A stretch of DNA of 16,437 bases, from NCBI GenBank assembly GCA_021443235.1, contig JABUUJ010000011.1, forward strand, positions 1-16,437. The letters run 5' to 3'. Positions 1 to 7,219 of the stretch are shown piece after piece. The DNA is from Muribaculaceae bacterium (GTDB lineage Bacteria > Bacteroidota > Bacteroidia > Bacteroidales > Muribaculaceae). The stretch's first letter is position 1. Every line of letters begins with the position of its first letter. A program made the position numbers and the translations under genes. The notes below the pieces were generated by a model. The model made no database searches. It was not told the DNA's origin and saw nothing but the letters and a program-made list of their open reading frames with translations.

Positions 1-1523
1 ACCTCGGGCCACATGGCAATTTTATCGATTTTCTGCTTCTCTTTCAGGTCAAGGCGCAGGTAGCTGGCCTCGGCGCTGACGTGCTTGTTGTAGGTCGAGT
101 CATTCTCCATGGGGTACATGATAATCTGAACATTGCCGTCGGCGTCCATGCGTCGCATTTCCTTTTTCTCAAAGTAGGCCTTGATTTTCTTTGCCGAAAG
201 CTGGTCAAAGTAGGTTTCCCCTACCAGTTGCGTGAGGAAACCGAAGTTGGGCAAAGTTGCCCAGTCCATAGTGCTGTCGTTCATGTGGGCGTTAATCTCG
301 TTGCCCGAAACCTGCTTGTCCTCGTTCCAGAGCACGGCGTGTCGATACATATTGACGATAGTGTCGGCCATGGAGAGTTGCAACGAGTCGCAGATGCCCT
401 GCACGTCACTGCGGAAGAAACGCACGCCCCTGAAGGCCTTAAGGATGCGCACCGAGTCCTCGGTCATGATAGTGCACAGGGTGTCGGCATGCATATAGAT
501 GGTATCTTTCTGTGAGAACTCACGCGCGCGTGCCCGCTTGGTCACATAGCTGTAGTGAGTGTTGTCGTCGTGATAGCCATAGTCGCCGTCGAGTATCACC
601 TTGTTGTTGGGATCGGTAATAATGACGTTGCCGCGTGCCTCACCATAGTTGAACTTGCGGTTGTAATACACAGTATCACCCACGAGGGTTTTGCCGTCCT
701 TGGCGTTGACCACCGAGCGGTCGTAGAGCGTAGCATCGTCGGCCGATGTGTTGTACCATCCGTTGGTAGTGACGACTGTGTTGCTGTCGCTCTCGATGAT
801 GGTGCGGTCAACGATAGTGGCGATGTGTGTGCCTGTATTGTACCTCAACAGTTCGGTTTTCATTGTGTACTTCTCGTTTACAAGAAGCACGTTGCTCGAG
901 AACTCGGCCTGCTTGGTGTCAAGTTCATAACGGCCGTCCTGTGACGTGAGTTCGGTTTTGTTCTTGTTGTCGATAATCTTTCCGCCGTTGAAGTAATAGC
1001 CCACGTTTGAGCTGATTTCATAGTCAAGGCTATCGGTGATGAGCGTGGTGTTGCGGTTCTCAAGGCGCACATTCTCGCGCAGTTGCGCGATTTGGTCCTC
1101 GCCATAGTAGTGAAGGACATCGGCATAGACAAAGAGCGTGTCGCCCTGTGTCATCCTCACGTTACCGAAAGCATCAAGCGAGCTTGATAGCTCGTAGAAA
1201 TAGGCGCTGTCGCAAAACATATACATGTCGCCACGACGAAAACGCACATTTCCTTTAAGAATCTGGAACTCAGTGCTTATGCGCTCGTCGGCGGTGAGGA
1301 TGTCGGCGTTTTCAAGGAAAACCTTGTCTTTCTGGTAGCGGTTGGCACCCGGAATTTGCGGTGTGATGCGCGACACTCGTTCGGCCTTGGCGCCAGCAGT
1401 CGCAGCTTTGGGCTTTTGAGGAGTTGCAGCCCACGACAAGACACCCATGGCAATAGAGCAAAAGCACAAGAAAGTGAATGCTATCTTGTGCCCGTTGCTA
1501 CCCGATGAGTATCTTTTGTTCAT
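1..1523 (-). CDS. OstA/LptA-like outer-membrane biogenesis protein, C-terminus cut by window edge
   Basis: 507 residues are visible; no stop is reached before the window edge. The ATG lies 3 bases after the surA stop, so the two genes are almost certainly co-transcribed and translationally coupled. Residues 1 to about 33 look like a signal peptide: a basic start, a hydrophobic stretch around AFTFLCFCSIAMGVL, then a small-residue region. The rest is a long run of beta-strand repeats of the OstA/LptA jelly-roll type, with recurring phrases such as GNVRMTQGDTLFVYADVLHY, LVGDTVYYNRK and GDYGYHDDN. In this family such domains carry lipopolysaccharide across the periplasm or form the periplasmic part of LptD. 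Bacteroidales encode long OstA-like proteins of this sort beside PPIases. I infer a role in LPS transport or outer-membrane assembly. Whether a C-terminal barrel follows cannot be seen, so I give no gene symbol. Confidence 0.85.
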   Translation of the reverse strand, partial: MNKRYSSGSNGHKIAFTFLCFCSIAMGVLSWAATPQKPKAATAGAKAERVSRITPQIPGANRYQKDKVFLENADILTADERISTEFQILKGNVRFRRGDMYMFCDSAYFYELSSSLDAFGNVRMTQGDTLFVYADVLHYYGEDQIAQLRENVRLENRNTTLITDSLDYEISSNVGYYFNGGKIIDNKNKTELTSQDGRYELDTKQAEFSSNVLLVNEKYTMKTELLRYNTGTHIATIVDRTIIESDSNTVVTTNGWYNTSADDATLYDRSVVNAKDGKTLVGDTVYYNRKFNYGEARGNVIITDPNNKVILDGDYGYHDDNTHYSYVTKRARAREFSQKDTIYMHADTLCTIMTEDSVRILKAFRGVRFFRSDVQGICDSLQLSMADTIVNMYRHAVLWNEDKQVSGNEINAHMNDSTMDWATLPNFGFLTQLVGETYFDQLSAKKIKAYFEKKEMRRMDADGNVQIIMYPMENDSTYNKHVSAEASYLRLDLKEKQKIDKIAMWPE

Positions 1524-1526
1524 TGA

Positions 1527-2891
1527 TTAGTTGCTCGTTTGCTTTGTCTTCAACCAGTCGTATCGGAAATCGCAATTGCGCCAGTTGTCCTCGATGTAGA
1601 CATAGGTGTCTTGCTGCTTTTTCTTGAGCCAGTTCTGAATGATTTGCTCTTTCTTGTGGTTTTCGTATATGCCTTTAAGAGTCTGGTAGTCTTGCGATAG
1701 ATTGGCCTTGTGGCCTTCGATTCGGTTGTAGAGTTTCACGATTGAAACCTGCTCGCGTTGGGTTTTGCTGTTGACCATAACGAAAGGCTCGCTCACGTCG
1801 CCCACGTTCATCTTATCAACGATTTTGCCCACCTCGTTGGGGAGTTGCGCCATCTCGAAGAGGTTGCTGTGGGTGGCTTCGTTGAGCATGATGCCGTTGT
1901 TGTTGCGCGAGTCTTTGTCTTGCGAGACATAGAAAGCCGCCTCCTCAAATTTCACCTTGCCCGAAGCAATGTCGTTCTTGAGCGTGTCGAGGCGAGTGAT
2001 GGCGTCGGTCAGGTCTTTGTCAGATACCTTGGGGCAAAGCTTGATGTGGCGGGTGTTGATGCGGTCGCCACGCTTCTCGATGAGTTGGATGATGTGGAAG
2101 CCGTCCTCGGTCTCAACGATGTTTGACACTTTCTTAGTGTCGTTGAGGTTGAATGCGGCTGTGGCATACTCGGGCAGAAGCACCGACTTGCTTTGGAAGC
2201 CGGTCTCGCCACCATAAACAGCGGTCGACTTGTCCTCGCTGTATAGAATCGCCATCGTAGAGAACTCGGCCTCGCCGCTGCTGATGCGCTGGGCATAGTC
2301 GCGCAAGCGTGACTTCACCTCGTCAATTTCTTGCTGCGGGATTACGGGGTTGATGGTAATAATCTGCACCTCAACCATTTTGGGGATATAGGGAAGCGAG
2401 TCTTGCGACATCGTTGAGAAATACTTGCGCACTTCCGAAGGGGTGGCTTTAACCTTATCGGTGAGATTGGCCTGCACGCGCTGAATGCTATACTGGTCGC
2501 GCACCATGTCGGCGATTTTCTCGCGCAACTGGGGCAAGGGGCGGCGGAAGTATTCCTCGACCTTCTCCCTTGAACCAAGGTTGGCGATAAAGAAGTTGAT
2601 GCGGGCGTCGACTTCCTTGGCAATCTGCGAGTCCTGGACAACAACGGTGTCTATCTTTGCCTGGTGCAGGAACAGTTTGTCTATCGCCATCTGCTCGGGG
2701 ATGACGCAATAGGGGTTGCCGTTGATCGACTGACGCTCCGACTGGAGGTTAAGATACTGCTCCTCGATATCACTCTTGAAAATAGGCTCGTCGCCCACTA
2801 CCCATGCAATTTCCTCTGCCACATTGTTTTGCGCAAAGGCGTTTGCCGAAATCATTGCCACAAGGCAAGCAAAAATCAACTTTATCTTCAT
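1527..2891 (-). CDS. surA: SurA-like periplasmic peptidyl-prolyl isomerase / outer-membrane protein chaperone
   Basis: 454 residues from the ATG at 2891. Residues 1-20 are a clear signal peptide (MKIKLIFACLVAMISANAFA, cleavage before QNN). Residues 25-165 match the helical SurA N-domain, and 172-272 form a parvulin domain (VEVQIITI, YGGETGF, EDGFHIIQL). A second, weaker parvulin domain follows at about 279-388 (RHIKLCP, ISQDKDSRNNNG-like segment). The size is right for bacterial SurA (about 430-460 residues). A longer reading from a GTG at 2978 adds 29 residues before the signal peptide, and that codon lies inside the predicted promoter spacer, so I reject it. SurA escorts unfolded barrel proteins through the periplasm. 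Its 3-base spacing to the OstA-like gene fits the classic surA-lptD partnership. Confidence 0.92.
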   Translation of the reverse strand: MKIKLIFACLVAMISANAFAQNNVAEEIAWVVGDEPIFKSDIEEQYLNLQSERQSINGNPYCVIPEQMAIDKLFLHQAKIDTVVVQDSQIAKEVDARINFFIANLGSREKVEEYFRRPLPQLREKIADMVRDQYSIQRVQANLTDKVKATPSEVRKYFSTMSQDSLPYIPKMVEVQIITINPVIPQQEIDEVKSRLRDYAQRISSGEAEFSTMAILYSEDKSTAVYGGETGFQSKSVLLPEYATAAFNLNDTKKVSNIVETEDGFHIIQLIEKRGDRINTRHIKLCPKVSDKDLTDAITRLDTLKNDIASGKVKFEEAAFYVSQDKDSRNNNGIMLNEATHSNLFEMAQLPNEVGKIVDKMNVGDVSEPFVMVNSKTQREQVSIVKLYNRIEGHKANLSQDYQTLKGIYENHKKEQIIQNWLKKKQQDTYVYIEDNWRNCDFRYDWLKTKQTSN

Positions 2892-2955
2892 ATTAAATAT
2901 CTTTTCACTATTCTTAATGCCCCAGCGTTTTCTCACACCAGCGCATAACAACGTG

Positions 2956-2986
2956 CAAAGTTCCCACTTTTTTGCCACTTTACAAA
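2956..2986 (-). promoter_or_regulatory. Predicted promoter of surA-ostA operon
   Basis: Read on the minus strand there is TTTG (2986-2983), a 19-base spacer, and GAACTTTG (2963-2956), one mismatch from the Bacteroides -7 element TAnnTTTG. Transcription would begin near 2950 and leave a leader of about 60 bases before the ATG at 2891. This also places the alternative GTG at 2978 upstream of the transcript start. Confidence 0.55.
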
Positions 2987-3072
2987 ATCTATTTATATGA
3001 AAAATGTTAAAACGCCATAGTTTTCTCGCCGAAGCGCTTGCTGCGCTCGCACAATGGCTCGCTACCGCTCGC

Positions 3073-3112
3073 GTTCAACATTGTTCAACGTGGTTTAACC
3101 TGGTTCAACATT
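3073..3112. repeat. Four tandem 10-base repeats, GTTCAACNNN type
   Basis: Four consecutive units begin at 3073, 3083, 3093 and 3103: GTTCAACATT, GTTCAACGTG, GTTTAACCTG, GTTCAACATT. A degenerate fifth unit (GTTGTGCCAG) follows to 3122. The period is exactly 10 bases and the first seven bases of each unit are conserved apart from one C-to-T change. The array lies in the gap between the 641-residue PPIase gene and surA, upstream of the surA promoter. Function unknown. Confidence 0.8.
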
Positions 3113-3178
3113 GTTGTGCCAGCACAAAGTTGAAATTCTAAAAATCCCATAAATCCCCATGAGATATTATCGTGTTGA

Positions 3179-3196
3179 GGTGTAGCGGTGTAGCGG
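3179..3196. repeat. Tandem duplication of GGTGTAGC
   Basis: The 8-mer GGTGTAGC occurs at 3179-3186 and again at 3187-3194, with the first two bases of a third unit after it. It is a small simple duplication in the same repeat-rich gap, with no evident role. Confidence 0.7.
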
Positions 3197-3243
3197 TTTT
3201 GAGGGATAGCAAGCCAAACCATAGTGCTTACAACCCCAAAAAA

Positions 3244-3316
3244 TTTCCACAGAGTATCTTCAGCCTTTCCACAAGAAAAAATCTCGTGTGGAAAAGCTGT
3301 GGAAACACTGTGGAAA
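3244..3316. repeat. Phased array of five TTTCCACA/TGTGGAAA boxes (DnaA-box-like)
   Basis: TTTCCACA occurs at 3244-3251 and 3266-3273. Its complement TGTGGAAA occurs at 3287-3294, 3298-3305 and 3309-3316. Start-to-start distances are 22, 21, 11 and 11 bases, close to whole helical turns. Boxes three and five extend to TTTTCCACA on the minus strand, one base from the canonical DnaA box TTATCCACA. Boxes two and three can also pair as an 8-base stem. Reading these as DnaA sites is inference; the array itself is plain in the sequence. Confidence 0.75.
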
Positions 3317-3349
3317 AAAATGACCGGGGCTTGGGGGGCCTCGGTCATT
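3314..3349 (-). terminator. Intrinsic terminator after the 641-residue PPIase gene
   Basis: On the minus strand AATGACCG pairs with CGGTCATT (arms 3349-3342 and 3326-3319). The stem continues past one A-C mismatch with three more G-C pairs around a C-rich loop. It is followed by a run of seven T, which overlaps the last bases of the stem. The hairpin starts about 34 bases after the PPIase stop codon. There is no U-run on the plus-strand side, so it is directional. Confidence 0.85.
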
Positions 3350-3383
3350 GTGGGGTTGCCACTCCAGTGGTGTGGTGAGAGGA

Positions 3384-5309
3384 TTAGAGTTTTTTGATTT
3401 TTTTGAGGACTTTCTTGTCGATGGAGACGGGGTACTTGGCTTTGAGTTCTTTTACCCATTCCTTCTCGAGGACGTCCTGATAGTCGCTGGTGACCTGTCC
3501 ACGCACGTCGCTCACGCCCTCGGGGGCTGTGATGATGCCGCCTTCGAGAACCATGCACTTGGTGTAAGCAGCAGTGGGCTCGGGAGCCGGGCCGTTGAAG
3601 AACAGGTAGTCGGCGAGTTTGTTGTCACCGGGGCCAACCACCATGCGCTCCATCTTGATATTGTTGCCATGAATCTTTTTGAGCGTCTGTGTGAGGGTGT
3701 CGCAGCGGCCAATGCGGTAGATGTCGTCTTGAACGATGCTCATCACCGAGTCGTTCTTTGCGCTGAGGATGATGCCCTTGAAGTGAGGCTTGTCCCAAGC
3801 ATACTTGGCACGGTTGGCTTCGAAGAAGTTCTTGAGGCCGGTGGTGTCCTTGCCAGCGCCTTCCCACACCTTGCGGTTGCTAATCTCGAAGAGAAGCATG
3901 CCGTCGCGATACTCATTGAGCAGGTTGCGGTAGTCCTCGTTATCGTTGATGAGATTGGCGGTGTAATAGTCCATGATGCGGGTGTTTACAAGTCCCTCAA
4001 GCTGAGCATTGAAATAGCCTATTGCGGCGTCGTTGTTGAGAACAGTCTTGGGGTTCATTGTCTTGGCAACGTCCTTAACGGGAAGCGACTCGTTGCCGTA
4101 GGTGCAAGCGGGGAAGTCGCTCTCGCGCAGCTTGGCAACCAGAGTAGAGTCGAACTTGCCGTTCTTGGCGATTTCGTCCTTGAGATAGGTTTCGAGCTTA
4201 GGATTAACGGTGTAGTTATATATAGCCTTGGCATCGCCAATCTTAGCCTCGCGAGGCATCTTGGAGCGCTCGTCGGAGGCAATCATTCTCTCAATGTTGG
4301 GGCGGCTTGCCTCAAACGAAGGAACGCCACGGCTCTCGATGCGCTTGATGATGTGGAAGCCAAACTGGCTCTCGACGGGCTCGGAAATGTCGCCGTCTTT
4401 CAGGGCAAAAGCGGCGTTCTCAAAGGTGGGTACCATGCGGCCGCGGCCGAAGAAGCCAAGGTCGCCGCCACGCTTTGACGAGCCAGGATCCTGCGAGTGC
4501 TTTTTGGCAAGCTCGGCAAAATCGGCGCCACTCTTTGCCACGTTGTAGATAGAGTCGGCCTTAGCCTTCAGGCGGGCTTTCTCGGCGTCGTCCATCTTGC
4601 GAGGGAAAGTTACCAGGATGTGCGAAGCACGAATCTGGCCCTCGTCGGGACGAATCTCGTTAACGCGCACGAAGTGAATGCCATAGTCGGTGCGGATAGG
4701 CTTGCTGATTTCGCCAACGGGAGTATTGAAGGCGGCATATTCAAACACATAGGGGAACGCACCCGCTGTGATAAAGCCATAGTGGCCGTTATTGCGCACC
4801 TTAGAGGGGTCGATAGAGTGCTTGGCAACGATAGAGTCCCAAACCTCGCCCTGCTTGATGCAATTGATAAGGCTGTCGGCCATAGCGATTTGCTTCTGAT
4901 TGTCGGCATAGTCCTTGCCGAGCGAGAGCATCATGTGGTCGATATTGACGTTGACCTTCATGCGCTCATAGGCCTCACGCACGAGACGTTCCTGAACAGC
5001 GGTGTCGGTGAGGAAAGGACGCACGATTTCGTCGCGATAGCCATTGAGTTCTTTTACAAACGAAGGAAGGGTGTCGATTCTCTCGGCCTCGGCATCGGCA
5101 ACCTTGAGTTTATAGGTCACGAAGCGATCTACATACTGGTCGAGCGACTCCTTAGCAACTTGCTGCTGGTGATTTTTGTGGTAAAGGTATTCAAATTCAG
5201 ATAGTTTAATATCCTTACCATTGATTTTCATCAACACAGGGTCCTTAGCGGCAATAGCCACAAGAGCTGTGCCAATGAGGAGCAATAATACAGAAATTTT
5301 ACCTTTCAT
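3384..5309 (-). CDS. Periplasmic parvulin-type peptidyl-prolyl isomerase (PpiC/SurA family), 641 residues
   Basis: Residues 1-21 are a signal peptide (MKGKISVLLLLIGTALVAIA, then AKD). Residues 25-115 are a helical SurA-N-like region. A first, degenerate parvulin domain spans about 121-219 (NIDHMMLSL, NGHYGFITAG, YGIHFVRV). A second, canonical one spans about 226-328 (RASHILVTF, GGDLGFFGRGRM, FGFHIIKRIESR). The remaining 310 residues are a mostly helical C-terminal region with no motif I recognise; it makes this protein longer than SurA. It probably acts as a periplasmic foldase with the SurA-like protein downstream. It lies 78 bases after guaB with no clear promoter between, so it may be read through from guaB. 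It ends at the terminator at 3314-3349. The start is the ATG giving the signal peptide. Confidence 0.93.
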   Translation of the reverse strand: MKGKISVLLLLIGTALVAIAAKDPVLMKINGKDIKLSEFEYLYHKNHQQQVAKESLDQYVDRFVTYKLKVADAEAERIDTLPSFVKELNGYRDEIVRPFLTDTAVQERLVREAYERMKVNVNIDHMMLSLGKDYADNQKQIAMADSLINCIKQGEVWDSIVAKHSIDPSKVRNNGHYGFITAGAFPYVFEYAAFNTPVGEISKPIRTDYGIHFVRVNEIRPDEGQIRASHILVTFPRKMDDAEKARLKAKADSIYNVAKSGADFAELAKKHSQDPGSSKRGGDLGFFGRGRMVPTFENAAFALKDGDISEPVESQFGFHIIKRIESRGVPSFEASRPNIERMIASDERSKMPREAKIGDAKAIYNYTVNPKLETYLKDEIAKNGKFDSTLVAKLRESDFPACTYGNESLPVKDVAKTMNPKTVLNNDAAIGYFNAQLEGLVNTRIMDYYTANLINDNEDYRNLLNEYRDGMLLFEISNRKVWEGAGKDTTGLKNFFEANRAKYAWDKPHFKGIILSAKNDSVMSIVQDDIYRIGRCDTLTQTLKKIHGNNIKMERMVVGPGDNKLADYLFFNGPAPEPTAAYTKCMVLEGGIITAPEGVSDVRGQVTSDYQDVLEKEWVKELKAKYPVSIDKKVLKKIKKL

Positions 5310-5387
5310 TTTTTTCTAATTAATATCTACTATTACCCTTATATAACGAGAAAACGCAAATAAAATTATGTGAAATGCAATATTTTT

Positions 5388-6860
5388 TTAGCTCGGGCTG
5401 TAGTTGGGAGCCTCGCTGGTGATAGTCACGTCGTGAGGATGGCTCTCCGACATACCGGCGTTGGTGATGCGCACAAATTGCGCGTGGTGAAGGTCGTCGA
5501 TGGTGGGGGCGCCACAATAGCCCATGCCCGAGCGCAAGCCGCCAAGCATCTGATATATAACCTCATAGAGCATTCCCTTGTAGGGCACGCGCGCAGCGAT
5601 TCCTTCGGGAACGAGTTTCTTCTTGTCGTTGACATTGCCTTGGAAATAGCGGTCCTTAGAACCCTTCTCCATTGCCTCGAGCGAGCCCATGCCGCGATAA
5701 GACTTGAACTTGCGCCCATTGAAAATAATAGTCTCGCCAGGCGACTCCTCAACGCCGGCAAACATACCGCCCAGCATCACCGAGTAGGCACCAGCGGCAA
5801 GCGCCTTGACAATGTCGCCCGAGTAGCGGATGCCACCGTCGGCAATCAGAGGCACGCCAGTGCCATCAAGCGCCTTGGCAACCTCATAGACCGCCGAAAG
5901 CTGCGGAACGCCAATACCAGCAATAATGCGTGTTGTGCAAATTGAGCCCGGCCCAATGCCCACCTTAACGGCGTCGGCCCCATTCTCTACCAAGAACTTA
6001 GCGGCCTCGCCTGTAGCGATATTGCCCACCACAACATCAATGTTGGGGAATGTGGCTTTAACCTTCTTGAGCACATCGACAACCCCTTGCGAGTGACCAT
6101 GAGCAGTATCAATCACGATAGCGTCAACGCCAGCGTCGACGAGAGCCTGAGCGCGCTCAAGGCTATCGGAAGTGACGCCAATGCCGGCAGCCACGCGCAG
6201 GCGGCCGCGCGAGTCCTTGCAGGCAAACGGTTTGTCCTTGGCCTTAGTAATATCTTTATAGGTGACAAGACCAACGAGTTTGCCGTTGTTGTCAACAACG
6301 GGCAGTTTCTCTATCTTGTTGTTTTGCAATATTTTTGCAGCTTCCTCCAGATTGGTCGACTGGTTAGTGGTAACGAGGTTTTCGCTTGTCATAACCTCGT
6401 CGATGGCTTTCTTCATGTTGGTCTCGAAACGCAGGTCACGGTTGGTGACAATGCCCACGAGGTGACGGTCGTCGTCGACCACGGGAATGCCGCCAATGTG
6501 GTACTCGGCCATCATGTTGAGAGCGTCCTCAACAGTTGAGCCGCGCTTAATGGTCACGGGGTCGTAGATCATACCGTTCTCGGCACGTTTCACCATTTTC
6601 ACTTGGCGAGCCTGCTCCTCGATCGACATATTTTTGTGAATGACACCAATGCCGCCTTCACGCGCAATAGCAATAGCGAGGCTTGCCTCGGTCACAGTGT
6701 CCATGGCAGCCGAAATGAGCGGAACATTCAGGTCGATGTTGCGCGAGAACTTGGTTTTTAAACTAACGTCTTTGGGAAGAACTTGAGAATAAGCGGGAAT
6801 CAACAGGACATCATCGAAAGTGAGTCCATCCATTTTTACTCTATCTGCAATAAATGACAT
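5388..6860 (-). CDS. guaB: Inosine-5'-monophosphate dehydrogenase
   Basis: 490 residues, the normal length. The enzyme oxidises IMP to XMP with NAD+, the committed step of guanine nucleotide synthesis. N-terminal TIM-barrel sequence starts with DGLTFDDVLLIPAYS (11-25). Residues about 97-205 are two CBS domains (YDPVTIKRGSTVEDAL, VVDNNGKLVGLVTYKDI), which in this family bind adenine or guanine nucleotides and tune activity. The catalytic loop is GIGPGSICTT with Cys308. The phosphate-binding segment is DGGIRYSGDIVKALAAGA (341-358), the mobile-flap region starts at SYRGMGSLEAM (387), and RY is at 404-405. All key residues are present. The start ATG follows a predicted promoter by about 38 bases. 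It is first in its own transcription unit. Confidence 0.98.
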   Translation of the reverse strand: MSFIADRVKMDGLTFDDVLLIPAYSQVLPKDVSLKTKFSRNIDLNVPLISAAMDTVTEASLAIAIAREGGIGVIHKNMSIEEQARQVKMVKRAENGMIYDPVTIKRGSTVEDALNMMAEYHIGGIPVVDDDRHLVGIVTNRDLRFETNMKKAIDEVMTSENLVTTNQSTNLEEAAKILQNNKIEKLPVVDNNGKLVGLVTYKDITKAKDKPFACKDSRGRLRVAAGIGVTSDSLERAQALVDAGVDAIVIDTAHGHSQGVVDVLKKVKATFPNIDVVVGNIATGEAAKFLVENGADAVKVGIGPGSICTTRIIAGIGVPQLSAVYEVAKALDGTGVPLIADGGIRYSGDIVKALAAGAYSVMLGGMFAGVEESPGETIIFNGRKFKSYRGMGSLEAMEKGSKDRYFQGNVNDKKKLVPEGIAARVPYKGMLYEVIYQMLGGLRSGMGYCGAPTIDDLHHAQFVRITNAGMSESHPHDVTITSEAPNYSPS

Positions 6861-6897
6861 AATTGTTAATTTTAGTGCTTTATCAATTTATTGCATG

Positions 6898-6928
6898 CAA
6901 ATTTACGGCTAATTCTCCACATGACAAA
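6898..6928 (-). promoter_or_regulatory. Predicted guaB promoter
   Basis: On the minus strand there is TTTG (6928-6925), a spacer of exactly 19 bases, and TAAATTTG (6905-6898), a full match to the Bacteroides -7 element TAnnTTTG. The start of transcription should fall near 6890, giving a leader of about 30 bases. A perfect 10-base palindrome, TTGCATGCAA (6891-6900), overlaps the end of the -7 element and the likely start point, where a repressor could act. Confidence 0.75.
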
Positions 6929-7041
6929 ATATTGGTAATCACTTTTAATGTTTTTTGCAGAAATAGAGCGAAAAATACCCGAAAACAGTAGAGGCAATGG
7001 CGATAAATGCAGCAAAAATTCCGAGCTAACAAGTCAAAGTT

Positions 7042-7073
7042 ATAGTGTGGGTCGTGTACCTACGGCACACTAT
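7042..7073. other. Inverted repeat, 8-base arms (ATAGTGTG/CACACTAT)
   Basis: Arms at 7042-7049 and 7066-7073 are perfect complements around a 16-base loop. It lies 21 bases from the larger stem-loop at 7094-7139, between recQ and guaB and upstream of the guaB promoter. The two hairpins together look like one compact element of about 100 bases. Confidence 0.6.
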
Positions 7074-7093
7074 TGTTAGGGGGATATTTTAAA

Positions 7094-7139
7094 CCCGCAC
7101 CAGCTGGTTATCGCTTCGCTCCTTACCAGCTGATACGGG
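7094..7139 (-). other. 15-pair stem-loop with strand-specific G-U pairs, recQ-guaB gap
   Basis: Arms at 7125-7139 and 7094-7108 enclose a 16-base loop. In RNA read from the minus strand all 15 positions pair, 13 as Watson-Crick and 2 as G-U. In plus-strand RNA the same two positions would be A-C mismatches. This suggests the structure works in RNA transcribed with recQ. The loop is followed by TTTAAAAT rather than a U-run, so it is at best a weak terminator. It could be an RNA-stability or attenuation structure, or part of a dispersed repeat. Confidence 0.6.
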
Positions 7140-7194
7140 CCTACTTATATCTGCTGCTTATGGCAGCTTTTTATCAGAACCTAATAGTATATTA

Positions 7195-7219
7195 AGTCAA
7201 TGTCAAGGTCAGTGTCAAT
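7195..7219. repeat. Hexamer repeat giving four in-frame stop codons after recQ
   Basis: On the minus strand the end of recQ reads as tandem six-base units of the form NNTGAC. TGA falls in frame at 7217-7215, 7211-7209, 7205-7203 and 7199-7197, every second codon. The repeat is short but exact in its period. Confidence 0.7.

Noticed and set aside
3240..3350. Chromosomal replication origin at the TTTCCACA array
   Set aside because: No dnaA or dnaN gene is nearby, transcription does not diverge here, and there is no long AT-rich unwinding region. DnaA-like boxes alone do not make an origin.
3085..3558. 157-codon minus-strand frame spanning the PPIase 3' end and the gap
   Set aside because: It overlaps the real PPIase gene in another frame and runs through its terminator and the repeat array; no motif seen.
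3348..4478. 376-codon plus-strand frame opposite the 641-residue PPIase gene
   Set aside because: It is the complement of a well-supported coding region; composition is that of an antisense shadow.
7153..7172. Plus-strand terminator (GCTGC-loop-GCAGC followed by five T)
   Set aside because: The stem is only five pairs, and no plus-strand gene precedes it that would need a terminator.
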